Shown piece after piece: positions 17,129-27,213 of a stretch of 64,000 nucleotides of DNA. This DNA comes from Mucilaginibacter yixingensis. Lineage in GTDB: Bacteria > Bacteroidota > Bacteroidia > Sphingobacteriales > Sphingobacteriaceae. The translations under genes were made by a program, and so were the position numbers. The stretch covers positions 1,364,001 to 1,428,000 of the forward strand of contig NZ_CP160205.1 in the NCBI RefSeq assembly GCF_041080815.1, read 5' to 3'. The stretch's first letter is position 1; each line of letters opens with the position of its first letter. The notes below the pieces were generated by a model. That model had not been told where the DNA came from. It saw nothing but the letters and a program-made list of their open reading frames with translations, and ran no database searches.

Positions 17129-18145
17129 TCACCCTCTCATAGACGATTGCCTCACCACCAACGATGATTTGATAATGATGTTCTCTGTCAGGTTAATATC
17201 GCTTTGATTATTCAAATGGCTCAGCATACTTTTGGCCGCCAGTTCGCCCATTTCAAAGCCCGGGTAATCTACGGTAGTTAGCGGTGGGAATACATTCCTG
17301 GAGATCATATCGTTATTGAAGCCCGCAAACAAAATATCACCGGGTACTTTAAAGCCGCGCCGCTGTACCTCATTCATCAGGCTGGCGGCACACACATCGT
17401 TAGATACAAATACGCCATCGGCTTTTAAATCAATAATTGTACTTGCTGCTGCAATGCCGGCGGCTTCGCTCAGCTCGCTTATTATCAGTTGTTCCTCTGT
17501 AAATGGTAAGCCGGCTTCTTCAATCGCTCTTTGAAAGCCCGCGCAACGGTCGGCATAAACATTTCGTAACTGGTTCCCGGTAATGTGTACCAATTTTTTC
17601 GCACCCTGTTCTATCAAATGCCGGGCAACCTGGTAACCGGCTACTTCGTTGTTGATGGATACCGACGGAAAATCGTGCCCAAACGGAACGCGGTCAAAAA
17701 ACAGCAGCGGGATACTCTTTTCTTTGAAAATGTTAAAGTGATCAAAATTGGCAGTGTCTTCGGCAAGCGAAACCAGCAAGCCGTCAACACGGTTACTTAG
17801 CATCGTTTTTACATTTCTCACTTCCTTCTCCATGTGCTCTAACGATTGGCTGATGATGAGGTTGTAACCAGCATCATTAGTGGCCTTTTCAATACCGGCA
17901 ATAACCTGCGATACAAATAAGCTATTCAAACGCGGCACAATAAGCCCAATAGTATTGGTTCTGTTTTTCCGAAGATTGGCCGCAAAAGTGTTGAAACGAT
18001 AGCCCATGCTTTCGGCAGTTGCGGCAATTTTTCTTTGCGTTTTCTGGCTGATGGTGGGATGTCCTTTTAAGCCCTTACTGATAGTTGAAGGCGATAAACC
18101 TAGCTGCCGTGCTATATCATAAATAGTTACTTCTTTTTTATCCAT
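17129..18145 (-). CDS. LacI-family transcriptional regulator
   Basis: Repressor of 338 aa. The N-terminal HTH reads TIYDIARQLGLSPSTISKGL (residues 7-26), followed by the hinge helix region (FNTFAANLRKNRTNTIG) and a periplasmic-binding-like sugar domain (about 60-330; GLIVPRLNSLFVSQVIAGIE). Divergent from the GH115-uxuA operon with about 290 bases between starts that hold palindromes suited to a LacI operator. It probably controls glucuronoxylan use with a uronate-derived inducer (inference). Confidence 0.92.
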   Translation of the reverse strand: MDKKEVTIYDIARQLGLSPSTISKGLKGHPTISQKTQRKIAATAESMGYRFNTFAANLRKNRTNTIGLIVPRLNSLFVSQVIAGIEKATNDAGYNLIISQSLEHMEKEVRNVKTMLSNRVDGLLVSLAEDTANFDHFNIFKEKSIPLLFFDRVPFGHDFPSVSINNEVAGYQVARHLIEQGAKKLVHITGNQLRNVYADRCAGFQRAIEEAGLPFTEEQLIISELSEAAGIAAASTIIDLKADGVFVSNDVCAASLMNEVQRRGFKVPGDILFAGFNNDMISRNVFPPLTTVDYPGFEMGELAAKSMLSHLNNQSDINLTENIIIKSSLVVRQSSMRG

Positions 18146-18201
18146 TGTTTGGCAGCGTCTCTAGTTGGGTTGATAATTGGTAATGCAATATTAGATAAAA
18201 A

Positions 18202-18237
18202 ATCAACAGGTTGATATTTTATCCACAATATGGATAA
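18202..18237. promoter_or_regulatory. Palindromes likely to be LacI-type operators
   Basis: ATCAACAGGTTGAT (18202-18215) is a perfect 14-bp palindrome, and TTATCCA-caata-TGGATAA (18219-18237) a 7-bp inverted repeat. Both lie in the divergent region between the LacI gene and the GH115 gene, 57-92 bases from the LacI start. LacI-family operators are short symmetric palindromes, which fits the first site best. Confidence 0.45.
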
Positions 18238-18391
18238 TAATTGGCTGGTTTTGTTTGATGGGAACTAAGTTTGATAGGGTTCATATACTATCAAAAAGGT
18301 GCTTTGCTTGATAAAATAGGAAGTATTTGCTTGTTTTTATTTAATTGCTGTAAAAGTTATGTTAGGATATCCACCGATTGATATTTTAATA

Positions 18392-18399
18392 TAACTTTG
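18392..18399 (+). promoter_or_regulatory. Predicted -7 box for the GH115-uxuA operon
   Basis: TAACTTTG is an exact TAnnTTTG match 36 bases before the GH115 ATG at 18435, implying a leader of about 30 nt. The rest of the gap 18146-18434 is AT-rich with no gene. Confidence 0.5.
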
Positions 18400-18434
18400 A
18401 AACGAACCGAATTATAAACCAAGAGAATTAATTG

Positions 18435-21392
18435 ATGATCCCAGCATCTCCACTTTTAGCCTTTCGGCCCAAACGGCCAGGATTAAGTAAACTGTTGCAC
18501 CGATGCGTTGTGTCGCTTTCAGCTGCATCCGCTTTTGTTTTAGTTTGCGCAAGCACTGCTTTTGCAGATCAGTTTCCGCTGGTAACGCCGCAATCAAAAA
18601 TTGCTATTGTGTATGATGCAGCAGAGTGTAAGCTTGATTCTATTTCGGCCAACTTGCTGGCTGATGATATACAGCGGGTTAGCGGTTACCGGCCGGTGGT
18701 GTCTCCAGATCTGTCGACCGTTAAGGGCGATGCTATCATTATTGGTAGCATCAACTCCAAACAGGTATCAGCTCTTAAACAGCCCGCCATGGTGCCGGCT
18801 TTAAAAGGTAAATGGGAGAGTTATGCCTTCAGGCTGTTAAATCACCCAACCCCCAATATCAATAAAGCACTGGTGATAGCAGGGAGCGATTACAGGGGTA
18901 CGGCCTACGGCGTTTTTGAAATTTCGGCACGTATTGGCGTTACGCCGTGGTACTGGTGGGCCGATGCTACCCCCACGGTAAAAAAAGAGCTTTACGTAGA
19001 CATCAATAACGAGGTATCTGCCGAGCCATCGATTAAATTTCGAGGCATTTTTATTAACGATGAAGACTGGGGCCTGCAGCCCTGGGCAGCCAAAACTTTT
19101 GAGCCCGAAACCAAGGATATCGGCCCGAAAACCTACGCCAAAGTTTTTGAGCTTTTGCTGCGTTTGAAAGCCAACCTGATCTGGCCGGCTATGCACCCCA
19201 GCACTAAGCCGTTTTATCATTATCCGGATAATATTAAAGTTGCCAAAGATTACCAGATTGTGATAGGTTCATCGCACGCCGAACCCATGTTGCGTAACAA
19301 CGTAGGTGAATGGAACGAGAAAACTATGGGAGCGTTTAATTACCTGACCAATAAGGATAAGGTTTATGACTATTGGGAGTCGCGCGTAAAGGAAAGTAAG
19401 GGGGTTGACGCGATTTACACCGTAGGTATGCGTGGCGTGCATGACAGTGGCATAGAAGGTGTTAAAACACCAAAAGAAGCGGTGCCGTTGCTGCAACGCA
19501 TTTTTGATGATCAGCGTGCGTTGTTTAAAAAATATATTAACCCCGATGCTACCAAAGTCCCACAGGCTTTTACTGCTTATAAAGAGGTGTTGGATGTTTA
19601 TGACGCGGGGCTAAAGGTGCCTGATGATGTTACGCTGATTTGGCCCGACGATAATTACGGTTATATACAACGCCTCAATAATGAGCAGGAGAATAAGCGT
19701 AGCGGCGGCTCTGGTGTATATTATCACGTTTCTTACTGGGGGCGCCCGCACGACTATATCTGGCTTTCTTCAACTAGTCCGGGATTGATCCGCGAAGAAA
19801 TGAGCAGGGCTTATGAAATGAATGCCCGCAATGTTTGGGTGGTTAACGTGGGCGATATTAAACCGGCAGAGTATGATATTCAGTATTTTCTGGATATGGC
19901 TTATAACGTTAAGCCGTTTTTAAATACACAGTTTGTTAAGCCTCATTTAAAAGCCTGGGTTGCAGATAACCTGGGGGCAGAACACGCTGATGAAATTACC
20001 GATGTGATGTGGAAATATTACCAGTTGGCATTTGAGCGTCGCCCCGAGTTTATGGGTTGGAGCCAGACCGAGCCAACCACTCCGGTACATCCAACAGCCT
20101 ACAATCATTTCAGCTTTGGCGATCAGGCTCAGCGCCGGATGGATGCTTTTGAAGCGCTGGAAAAAGAAGTGAAAACGTTGCAGGCTTCCATACCTACCCA
20201 AAAGAAAGACTGCTTTTTTCAAACCGTTTATTACCCGGTAGTTTGCGCGTCGGAGATGAGCAAAAAGTTTTTGTATACCGATAAAGCTTTGCTTTACGGC
20301 AAGCAAGGCCGCATAAGTGCCGCTTATTATGATACGCTGGCCCGTGGCGCATACAATACCATTGCAGCAGAAACAGATTTTTATAACAAACAAATGAGCA
20401 ACGGCAAGTGGCGCAACATGATGTCTATGGGTCCACGCAGTTTGCCGGTATATGCTCCTCCGGGTGCAAACCATCCAATAGCCAAACGGACTGATGTTAT
20501 CGGCGTAAGCACAGAGGGTGGCGCAGTTGATTCACTCGCACATAACTACTCACTATCGTTACCGGGTTTTGATGGCATAGATGGCCAATCGCACTTTATG
20601 GATGTTTTTTTAACCCGTGCAGAAAATGTGCATTTCAGTTTAAAAACATCGGTGCCTTGGATAAAATCATCTGTAACAGCGGGCGATTTAGATCCATCGG
20701 CTTTAAAAAGTCAGCAGCGCATCTGGATAACGGTTGATCAGGCTAAACTACAGCCGGGCTTAAACAGCGGCGTGATAACTTTGCAAGCTGGCGCCATTAA
20801 ATACACTATAAATGTTAGCGCAAATAATGCCGGCGCCCCTAAAGGCTTTACCGGATTTGTGGCTGCGGATGGCTATGTTTCTATGAACGCCAAACATTTC
20901 CAGGACGTGGGCAATGATGCTTTGCATTATTGGTCGTCAGTTGCAGGCTTAGGCGCAACAGATCAATCGGTAGAAGCATTGCCGCTTAATGCAAAAACCC
21001 GTTTAACGGATGACGGGTCTGCCGTTATTAAAAATCCTTCATTAAGTTATCGTTTTTATACACGAAGCGCTGCTCCTGCCGCTATCAATATCGTCACGCT
21101 GCCAACCTTTGCCTTAAACAGTAATTACGGCGTAAGGTATGGAGTTAGCATAGATGGTGGCCCGGTAAGCACATTAAACTTTAAAACGTTCGGTCGCAGT
21201 GAAGAATGGAAACAGGCTGTACTCAGCAACTCCATAACCCGCACTATTAAGCTGCCACAGCTGGGCGCCGGCGTACATACTTTGAAGATCTTTATGATAG
21301 ATCCCGGAGTTATTTTAGATAGAATAGTTGTTAACCTGGGTGGTGCCGATGCTTACTACGGACTGTTACCCGAAAGCAAAATGATTAAATAA
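18435..21392 (+). CDS. GH115 xylan alpha-1,2-glucuronidase
   Basis: Secreted or periplasmic enzyme of 985 aa (ATG at 18435; a TTG codon directly precedes it). A signal peptide ends near SAFVLVCASTAFADQ. The glycoside-hydrolase family 115 core spans about 100-560, with conserved stretches FRGIFINDEDWGLQPWA, LKANLIWPAMHP, IGSSHAEPMLRNN and WPDDNYGYIQRL, and a C-terminal beta-rich region typical of the family. GH115 removes (4-O-methyl)glucuronic acid from glucuronoxylan. The stop is four bases before uxuA, so released glucuronate can feed the uronate pathway encoded next door. Confidence 0.95.
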   Translation: MIPASPLLAFRPKRPGLSKLLHRCVVSLSAASAFVLVCASTAFADQFPLVTPQSKIAIVYDAAECKLDSISANLLADDIQRVSGYRPVVSPDLSTVKGDAIIIGSINSKQVSALKQPAMVPALKGKWESYAFRLLNHPTPNINKALVIAGSDYRGTAYGVFEISARIGVTPWYWWADATPTVKKELYVDINNEVSAEPSIKFRGIFINDEDWGLQPWAAKTFEPETKDIGPKTYAKVFELLLRLKANLIWPAMHPSTKPFYHYPDNIKVAKDYQIVIGSSHAEPMLRNNVGEWNEKTMGAFNYLTNKDKVYDYWESRVKESKGVDAIYTVGMRGVHDSGIEGVKTPKEAVPLLQRIFDDQRALFKKYINPDATKVPQAFTAYKEVLDVYDAGLKVPDDVTLIWPDDNYGYIQRLNNEQENKRSGGSGVYYHVSYWGRPHDYIWLSSTSPGLIREEMSRAYEMNARNVWVVNVGDIKPAEYDIQYFLDMAYNVKPFLNTQFVKPHLKAWVADNLGAEHADEITDVMWKYYQLAFERRPEFMGWSQTEPTTPVHPTAYNHFSFGDQAQRRMDAFEALEKEVKTLQASIPTQKKDCFFQTVYYPVVCASEMSKKFLYTDKALLYGKQGRISAAYYDTLARGAYNTIAAETDFYNKQMSNGKWRNMMSMGPRSLPVYAPPGANHPIAKRTDVIGVSTEGGAVDSLAHNYSLSLPGFDGIDGQSHFMDVFLTRAENVHFSLKTSVPWIKSSVTAGDLDPSALKSQQRIWITVDQAKLQPGLNSGVITLQAGAIKYTINVSANNAGAPKGFTGFVAADGYVSMNAKHFQDVGNDALHYWSSVAGLGATDQSVEALPLNAKTRLTDDGSAVIKNPSLSYRFYTRSAAPAAINIVTLPTFALNSNYGVRYGVSIDGGPVSTLNFKTFGRSEEWKQAVLSNSITRTIKLPQLGAGVHTLKIFMIDPGVILDRIVVNLGGADAYYGLLPESKMIK

Positions 21393-21396
21393 ACAG

Positions 21397-22593
21397 ATGA
21401 TTAAAGATTTGCAACAAACGTTCCGCTGGTTTGGTCCTAATGATCCGGTGCCGCTGCATGCCATCAGGCAAACGGGCGTAAGCGGTATTGTTACTGCGCT
21501 GCACCATATCCCAACCGGCGAGGTATGGCCCATCGCCGAAATTCTGCGTCGAAAGGCTGAGATAGAGGCGCATCAGCTTAAGTGGGCTGTTGTTGAAAGC
21601 GTGAACGTGCATGAGGCTATTAAAATTGCCGGTCCGCTAAGGGAGGAGATGATCAAGAATTATCAAACTACTTTGCGCAACCTGGCCGAAGCGGGTATTA
21701 AAACCGTGTGCTACAATTTTATGCCTGTGCTTGATTGGACCCGCACGCATTTAGATTATCGTCTGCCCAAAGGCGTATCTGCTTTGCTATTTCATAAACC
21801 GGCATTGACTGCTTTTGATTTGTTTATTCTGGAGCGTCCGGAAGCGTTGGCCGAGTATTCTGAAAAAGAACAGGCCGCAGCCAAACAATACCTGAATAGT
21901 TTAACTGATGAGGAGAAAGAATTACTCATCAACACCATATTGGCCGGTTTACCCGGAACAGACGAGGTATTTACCATTGCCGAATTCAGGGAGCATTTGC
22001 ATCGTTATAAAAACATTGGCCGGGATGAGTTGAAGCAAAACCTGGCTTACTTTCTGCAGGCGGTAGTACCTGTGGCAGAAGAGGTGGGCATTAACCTCTG
22101 CATTCACCCGGATGATCCGCCGTTTCCTATTCTTGGGCTGCCGAGAATAGCCTGTACAGAAGCTGATTTGAATGATATCATCAACATGTGCCCATCGCCA
22201 GCTAATGGTATCACCTTTTGCACCGGTTCTTTAGGCGCCCGGTTAGATAATGATCTCCCGGGGATGGTAGAGCGCTTGGGTAGTCACATTCATTTCCTGC
22301 ACCTGCGCAATGTAAAGGTTGAAGCCGATGGTAGCTTTTTTGAGGCAGACCATCTGGGCGGCAGCACCAACATGTTTATGGTGATGAAAAATATTATTGC
22401 CGAACAGCAAAAACGCTCAGCATCAGGTCGGGCGGATGTAGCCATTCCTATGCGCCCGGATCATGGGCATAAAATCTGGACCGATTATGATTTTAATACC
22501 TATCCCGGCTACTCATTAATTGGACGCTTAAAGGGCCTTGCCGAGCTAAAAGGATTGGAAATAGGTATTAAAATGATGACGGCTGACAATTGA
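21397..22593 (+). CDS. uxuA: Mannonate dehydratase UxuA
   Basis: Dehydrates D-mannonate to 2-keto-3-deoxygluconate in the hexuronate (Ashwell) pathway, Fe/Mn-dependent. The 398-aa sequence shows the UxuA pattern from its start (TFRWFGPNDPVPLHAIRQTG, then WAVVESVNVHEAIK, YNFMPVLDWTRT, CIHPDDPP with metal ligands, and MRPDHGH). Full length for the family. It follows GH115 by four bases in one operon; together they process glucuronate side chains of xylan. Confidence 0.95.
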   Translation: MIKDLQQTFRWFGPNDPVPLHAIRQTGVSGIVTALHHIPTGEVWPIAEILRRKAEIEAHQLKWAVVESVNVHEAIKIAGPLREEMIKNYQTTLRNLAEAGIKTVCYNFMPVLDWTRTHLDYRLPKGVSALLFHKPALTAFDLFILERPEALAEYSEKEQAAAKQYLNSLTDEEKELLINTILAGLPGTDEVFTIAEFREHLHRYKNIGRDELKQNLAYFLQAVVPVAEEVGINLCIHPDDPPFPILGLPRIACTEADLNDIINMCPSPANGITFCTGSLGARLDNDLPGMVERLGSHIHFLHLRNVKVEADGSFFEADHLGGSTNMFMVMKNIIAEQQKRSASGRADVAIPMRPDHGHKIWTDYDFNTYPGYSLIGRLKGLAELKGLEIGIKMMTADN

Positions 22594-22624
22594 TGATGGT
22601 TTAACGCGCTAAATAAATAAAGGT

Positions 22625-23089
22625 ATGTTTAGTAAGAGGAGAATTGCAGGACAGCAGCCCGCCACCGGCAGGCAGATTGAGAGTATGAAACTTATTGGCG
22701 GCCGTTTATGTAATGTGCCATATCAATTGGCAGGTTATGAATTATTACAGTCGGTATCTACCGGGATTGAATATTGGGGATATCACAGCGTTCGCTCATC
22801 GGTATTTATACAGCCAAGATTGGGTAGCGCATACCTGGTTAACCTAAACCCTGATGATTTTGCGTTGCTGAAAAAAACACAAAAGCCGGACATGTTGGGC
22901 GGTGAGTTAAAAGTGCTATCTAAACATGATGTTGCCTTCGCTATCTCACCGCCAGATTTGCATGAACTGTCATCTATGTTCAACGCCATGAATGATTTTA
23001 TCAAAAATAATCAAGACCGGTTGCTAACAGATATGCCCGATGTTTTGAACCAAAACCCGCTGGTTAAAGCGCGTTTGGTGATGGCGTGA
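22625..23089 (+). CDS. Unrecognised protein of about 154 aa
   Basis: Not recognised. The ATG at 22625 lies 31 bases after uxuA on the same strand; an alternative start at 22685 (MKLIGGRLCN) would drop 20 basic, low-complexity residues. No signal peptide or membrane segment is evident. The sequence has a mixed alpha/beta look, with YWGYHSVRSSVFIQPRLGSAYLVNL in the middle and an amphipathic helix (DLHELSSMFNAMNDFIKNNQDRLL) near the end. It may be cotranscribed with the xylan-glucuronate genes, but a link in function is not supported by the sequence. Confidence 0.55.
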   Translation: MFSKRRIAGQQPATGRQIESMKLIGGRLCNVPYQLAGYELLQSVSTGIEYWGYHSVRSSVFIQPRLGSAYLVNLNPDDFALLKKTQKPDMLGGELKVLSKHDVAFAISPPDLHELSSMFNAMNDFIKNNQDRLLTDMPDVLNQNPLVKARLVMA

Positions 23090-23111
23090 TAGGGTAAAGG
23101 CAATGTTTGTC

Positions 23112-24647
23112 TTATCGCAGCCATCCATTGTATTTTAAAAAATCAGTTAGCTGGGTATTCTTGACAGATAGTGGAGGCATCCACTCGCCAATCCGTTCAC
23201 GGGTCCAGTATAATCCTTGGGGATTGCCGGGGCGCGCAAATTTGTATCGATACATTACGGCATGGATATAACGCGGCGGCGCGTTAGGGAAGGGGTTGCA
23301 GGCAAACAGTGCTAATGTTTGCCGGTCATTATGCAGCAGTTTCCAGGCCAGGTTGTAGGTCCAGGGGTACTGGTCTGCGGTAGACATAGAGGCAAACCAC
23401 ATTTGCCAGTCTAGCCGTAACTGATAGGGGGCAACCTGTGGAGGGCGTTGGTTTAATAATACTGGCAGGCCTTTGTACAAATATGGGCTCCAATGCGCCG
23501 TACTATCAGGATTTGGGTCTGATGTGCCTTCAAAAATTACATTGTACCGTTCCTGCCCCACACTGCCGAACGCACCGTAGGTGTTCACCAAATCCAGCGG
23601 ATCAAAAGAAGTATTCATGATCTGTTGAGACGAAAGCATGTTGAGTGCGGGTTGGATGCTGAGCAAACCAACCACGGCTGTTACCACCCAGGAAGTAACC
23701 ATCATTGGCCGGGATTCTTCGGCTTGTGCCAGCGCCTGCTCGGCGCTTTGTACCAATCGGGCTGGAAGTAATCGTGCCCAAAAACTATCATCAAAACAAG
23801 CCAGCGCAGGTATAATGGTGAGCCAGTTGAGGAAAGATAAGTTGCCACTTACCATAATGCTGAGTTGCAGCAGTATCATTATTGCTCCGGCAATATGTCG
23901 CGCCGGTTTAGGTACAAAGGCAAACCAGGGGGCCACTAACTCTGCCAGCCAGTTGAACCACACCCCAAGCTTTAACCAAATGCGCGGTAAAAAGTGGAAT
24001 CCGCGTGTAAGTGGTCCTGGAATAGGCTGTGTTTCAAAGTAGTAGTATAGGGCGGTGCCCTCGCGCCAAATTCTATCGCCCCGCCATTTAATCATCCCGG
24101 CGCCAAACATGATGCGGAAGATAAGCCACCTGAATAAAATGATGATGAGCAACGGCGGCGGCCGTTTAGGAAAGGGCCGCAGATCTAATAGCGGACAAAG
24201 AAAAATGGCCAGAAAGCCCGTTTCTGTCAGTTGTATCTCCCAGCCGTAGCCATACCAATCTTGCCCCATGTGCACAATTGACATATACAGAAACCACAGC
24301 ACGCCCATCAGCGGAGCGTTGGCGTAACCGGCTAAAACCACTAAAGAGAGGATGAACCCCAGCCAGGCCACAGTGAGTAAAGCGGTATCGCTATGCCATA
24401 GCCAAAAGATAGAAGGAAGCCGCACAAAGCCCATCCCCGCAGAGCCGAGCGAGTGGGTTACCTGTTTAAGGTAAATATCCAGCGGTAGTAACCCATGCGC
24501 ACCAATCAGCGGCACTAATTGGTTAATAGCTACCAAAAAAGCTACGGCATAAACCAAACCCAGCAAACGTAAAATAACAAAGCGCGTAAGCCAGTAACTG
24601 GGCCTGGCGTCAGGTTGTCTGAATATGGTTGCGGCGCTGTTTATCAT
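23112..24647 (-). CDS. Lipase-maturation-factor (LMF1) family membrane protein
   Basis: Polytopic membrane protein of about 511 aa from the ATG at 24647 (MINSAATIF); an ATG at 24671 adds eight residues. Multiple hydrophobic helices run through the first 340 residues, and the family signature region is present (FRWLIFRIMFGAGMIKWRGD, ALYYYFETQPIPGPLTRGFHFLP). A soluble C-terminal part contains RYKFARPGNPQGLYW. In animals LMF1 helps lipases fold in the ER; the bacterial role is unknown. Convergent with the preceding plus-strand gene; no lipase is adjacent. Confidence 0.88.
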   Translation of the reverse strand: MINSAATIFRQPDARPSYWLTRFVILRLLGLVYAVAFLVAINQLVPLIGAHGLLPLDIYLKQVTHSLGSAGMGFVRLPSIFWLWHSDTALLTVAWLGFILSLVVLAGYANAPLMGVLWFLYMSIVHMGQDWYGYGWEIQLTETGFLAIFLCPLLDLRPFPKRPPPLLIIILFRWLIFRIMFGAGMIKWRGDRIWREGTALYYYFETQPIPGPLTRGFHFLPRIWLKLGVWFNWLAELVAPWFAFVPKPARHIAGAIMILLQLSIMVSGNLSFLNWLTIIPALACFDDSFWARLLPARLVQSAEQALAQAEESRPMMVTSWVVTAVVGLLSIQPALNMLSSQQIMNTSFDPLDLVNTYGAFGSVGQERYNVIFEGTSDPNPDSTAHWSPYLYKGLPVLLNQRPPQVAPYQLRLDWQMWFASMSTADQYPWTYNLAWKLLHNDRQTLALFACNPFPNAPPRYIHAVMYRYKFARPGNPQGLYWTRERIGEWMPPLSVKNTQLTDFLKYNGWLR

Positions 24648-24811
24648 GGTTAAACGGGCTCTTATAAACACATCAATCTAACAGATAAAAAGTTGTTTTA
24701 AAAAATGTTTAAGCAGCGCAAAAAATCTAAAACAATTGCGCGGCTTGGCGTATTAATGCATATCAGTTAAGTTATTAACTTTAGCGTTTTCTTTTAACTG
24801 ATCGTCAACCT

Positions 24812-27202
24812 ATGGACCGAAAGTTCAACCGTAATCTGCAGCTGGGCTACGGAATTTCTATTGTTATGTTGCTGTTGGTAGGTGGCATATCTTACCTAAC
24901 GGTGGTTAGCATGCTGCGCAGTAATGATGCCGTGCGTCATAGCAACAAAATTATCCGGAAGCTGGAAAATGCCATTTCGCTCATGAAGGATGCCGAAACC
25001 GGCCAGCGTGGTTACCTGCTCACCGGCAAAAGCGTTTTTCTTACTCCTTACAACGGCGCGCCAAAGGCCGCTTTGAAGCTGATTGACGAAGCAGCGGTAC
25101 TTACGCGCGATAATCCGCAACAGCAGGCCAATATTGCCGGCATGCGCAGTGTTTTGCTGCAGCGGCTAACCATTCTGCAAGCTATGATTGATAAACGCCA
25201 GCGCGGCATGCCTATTAATGCCGCAGATCTTGATGCTGGCAAAGCCGCTATGGATGCGCTACGCAGTGCTACCGATAAAGCCGAGGCCGAAGAGCAGCGC
25301 CTGCTTAAACAAAGAACAGAAGTATTGAATCAGTACACTGCGGTAACTCCGCCGGTTATTGTTGTGGCTATTCTGCTGGCGGTAGGTATCGCACTTTCGT
25401 CCTATATCAAAGTGATGCGTGATATTGGTATAAAAGAAAGGCTGCGGGATGAATTGCAACTGCGTGAACAGGAGACAGCAGCATTGAACGAGGAGCTAAC
25501 TGCCGCCAACGAGGAAATTACCGCTGCTAATGAAGAGTTGATGGCCATAAATGAAGAGCTGGAGGAGTCACGGGAAGAGCTGGAAAGCCTCAATGAGTCT
25601 TTGGAAATGAAAGTGGCCACGCGCACCAAAGCGCTGGCCGACAGCGAAGAAGAAACAGCCACCTTGAACGAAGAACTGACCTCAACCAACGAGGAATTGG
25701 CTGCTACCAATGAAGAGCTGCAGGCAACAAATGAGGAACTGGCCGAAAGTCAGGATCAACTTAAACAGGTTGTTGCCCAACTGACTACGGCTAAAAACCA
25801 GGCAGAGAAAAGCGAGCGCTTGTTTGTTACTATTGCCAGAAACATACCGGGCTCGTTAATATTAGTGATGGACCAGGCGCAAAAACTGCTGGCTGCTGAG
25901 GGCGATTTGATGGATCGTTTGGGTTTTCGCGAACGGCAGTTGGTGGGCAAGCATCTTTTTGAGGTGGCACCGAGTGATAGATATGCTGCCACCAAACCGT
26001 TTTACGACCGGATGCTGGCCGGCGAGCAGTTCAGGATGGAACGTAAAGGATCTGATGGTGCCGATTACCAGGTTGACTTTGTGCCGCTCTACACCGAGCA
26101 CGACGAAGTTTATGCGGGCATGGTGCTGGCCCAGGACATTACCGATTTAAAAAAGGCCGAGGAGCGTAGTGCCAAGCTGGCCGCCATTGTTGAATCATCA
26201 GACGATGCCATTATCGGTAAAACGTTGGAAGGTACCATTACCAGCTGGAACCGTGGCGCCGAGCAGATGTTTGGCTATGACGAAGCTGAAATGGTAGGAG
26301 CGTCTATTTTTAAGCTGATACCTGAAGACAGACAGGATGAAGAGCCCGTAATTCTGGGTCGATTGAGCCGCGGCGAAAAGGTAGAACATTATGAAACCAA
26401 ACGCAAAACCAGCGACGGCAGGCAAATTGACGTATCGCTCACTATGTCGCCCATTCGGGATGCCACCGGTACGGTGACGGGCATATCTAAAATAGCACGC
26501 GATATTTCTGAGCAAAAGCGTGATGAGCAGCGCAAGAATGATTTCATTGGGATGGCCAGTCACGAGTTGAAAACGCCTTTAACATCTTTATCAGCATTGA
26601 TCCAGGTGCTTAACCTCAAGTTGCGCAGTAATGAGGACCCATTTGTGCCATCGGCCTTAGAAAAATCGCTGAACCAGGTGAAAAAGATGACCGGCATGAT
26701 CAACGGTTTCCTGAATATCTCCAGGTTGGAATCGGGAAAACTACAGATTGATAAACATCCGATGGAACTGAATACGCTGATAGGTGAGATGATTGACGAA
26801 GCCCGTTTAACCATCACCTCGCATACCATCGTATTTAAACCAGGAGACAGGCTGATTGTCAATGCCGATAAAGATAAGATAAGTTCGGTGATCTCTAACC
26901 TGCTATCCAACGCCGTCAAATATTCGCCACGTGGTAAAATAATCACCGTTAAAGCCGGCCTGGTTGCCGACGTTATCCAGGTAAGCGTAACTGATGAAGG
27001 CATGGGCATCAAACCACAAGATATCAGTCGGCTATTTGATCGTTATTATCGCGTTAGCAGCGAGCACACGCGCAACATTTCAGGTTTTGGCATTGGCCTT
27101 TACCTGAGTGCTGAGATTGTTGAGCGCCACGGCGGCCGTATTTGGGTAGAGAGCGAAAAAGGTAGGGGATCTACATTTTACTTTACCCTACCCGTAGCCT
27201 GA
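24812..27202 (+). CDS. CHASE3-PAS-PAS sensor histidine kinase with long heptad coiled coil
   Basis: Membrane kinase of 796 aa. TM1 is about residues 13-33, a CHASE3 periplasmic sensor about 35-175 (KDAETGQRGYLLTGKSVFL), TM2 about 177-197. A coiled coil of repeated N-E-E-L heptads runs from about 205 to 325. Two PAS domains follow (about 335-445, and 455-570 with SSDDAIIGKTLEG and FGYDEAEMVG), then HisKA with MASHELKTPL (His near 584) and HATPase with N-box and GFGIGLYLSAEI. No response regulator is adjacent, so it is an orphan. Signal unknown. Confidence 0.92.
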   Translation: MDRKFNRNLQLGYGISIVMLLLVGGISYLTVVSMLRSNDAVRHSNKIIRKLENAISLMKDAETGQRGYLLTGKSVFLTPYNGAPKAALKLIDEAAVLTRDNPQQQANIAGMRSVLLQRLTILQAMIDKRQRGMPINAADLDAGKAAMDALRSATDKAEAEEQRLLKQRTEVLNQYTAVTPPVIVVAILLAVGIALSSYIKVMRDIGIKERLRDELQLREQETAALNEELTAANEEITAANEELMAINEELEESREELESLNESLEMKVATRTKALADSEEETATLNEELTSTNEELAATNEELQATNEELAESQDQLKQVVAQLTTAKNQAEKSERLFVTIARNIPGSLILVMDQAQKLLAAEGDLMDRLGFRERQLVGKHLFEVAPSDRYAATKPFYDRMLAGEQFRMERKGSDGADYQVDFVPLYTEHDEVYAGMVLAQDITDLKKAEERSAKLAAIVESSDDAIIGKTLEGTITSWNRGAEQMFGYDEAEMVGASIFKLIPEDRQDEEPVILGRLSRGEKVEHYETKRKTSDGRQIDVSLTMSPIRDATGTVTGISKIARDISEQKRDEQRKNDFIGMASHELKTPLTSLSALIQVLNLKLRSNEDPFVPSALEKSLNQVKKMTGMINGFLNISRLESGKLQIDKHPMELNTLIGEMIDEARLTITSHTIVFKPGDRLIVNADKDKISSVISNLLSNAVKYSPRGKIITVKAGLVADVIQVSVTDEGMGIKPQDISRLFDRYYRVSSEHTRNISGFGIGLYLSAEIVERHGGRIWVESEKGRGSTFYFTLPVA

Positions 27203-27213
27203 TTTGGTCGTCT

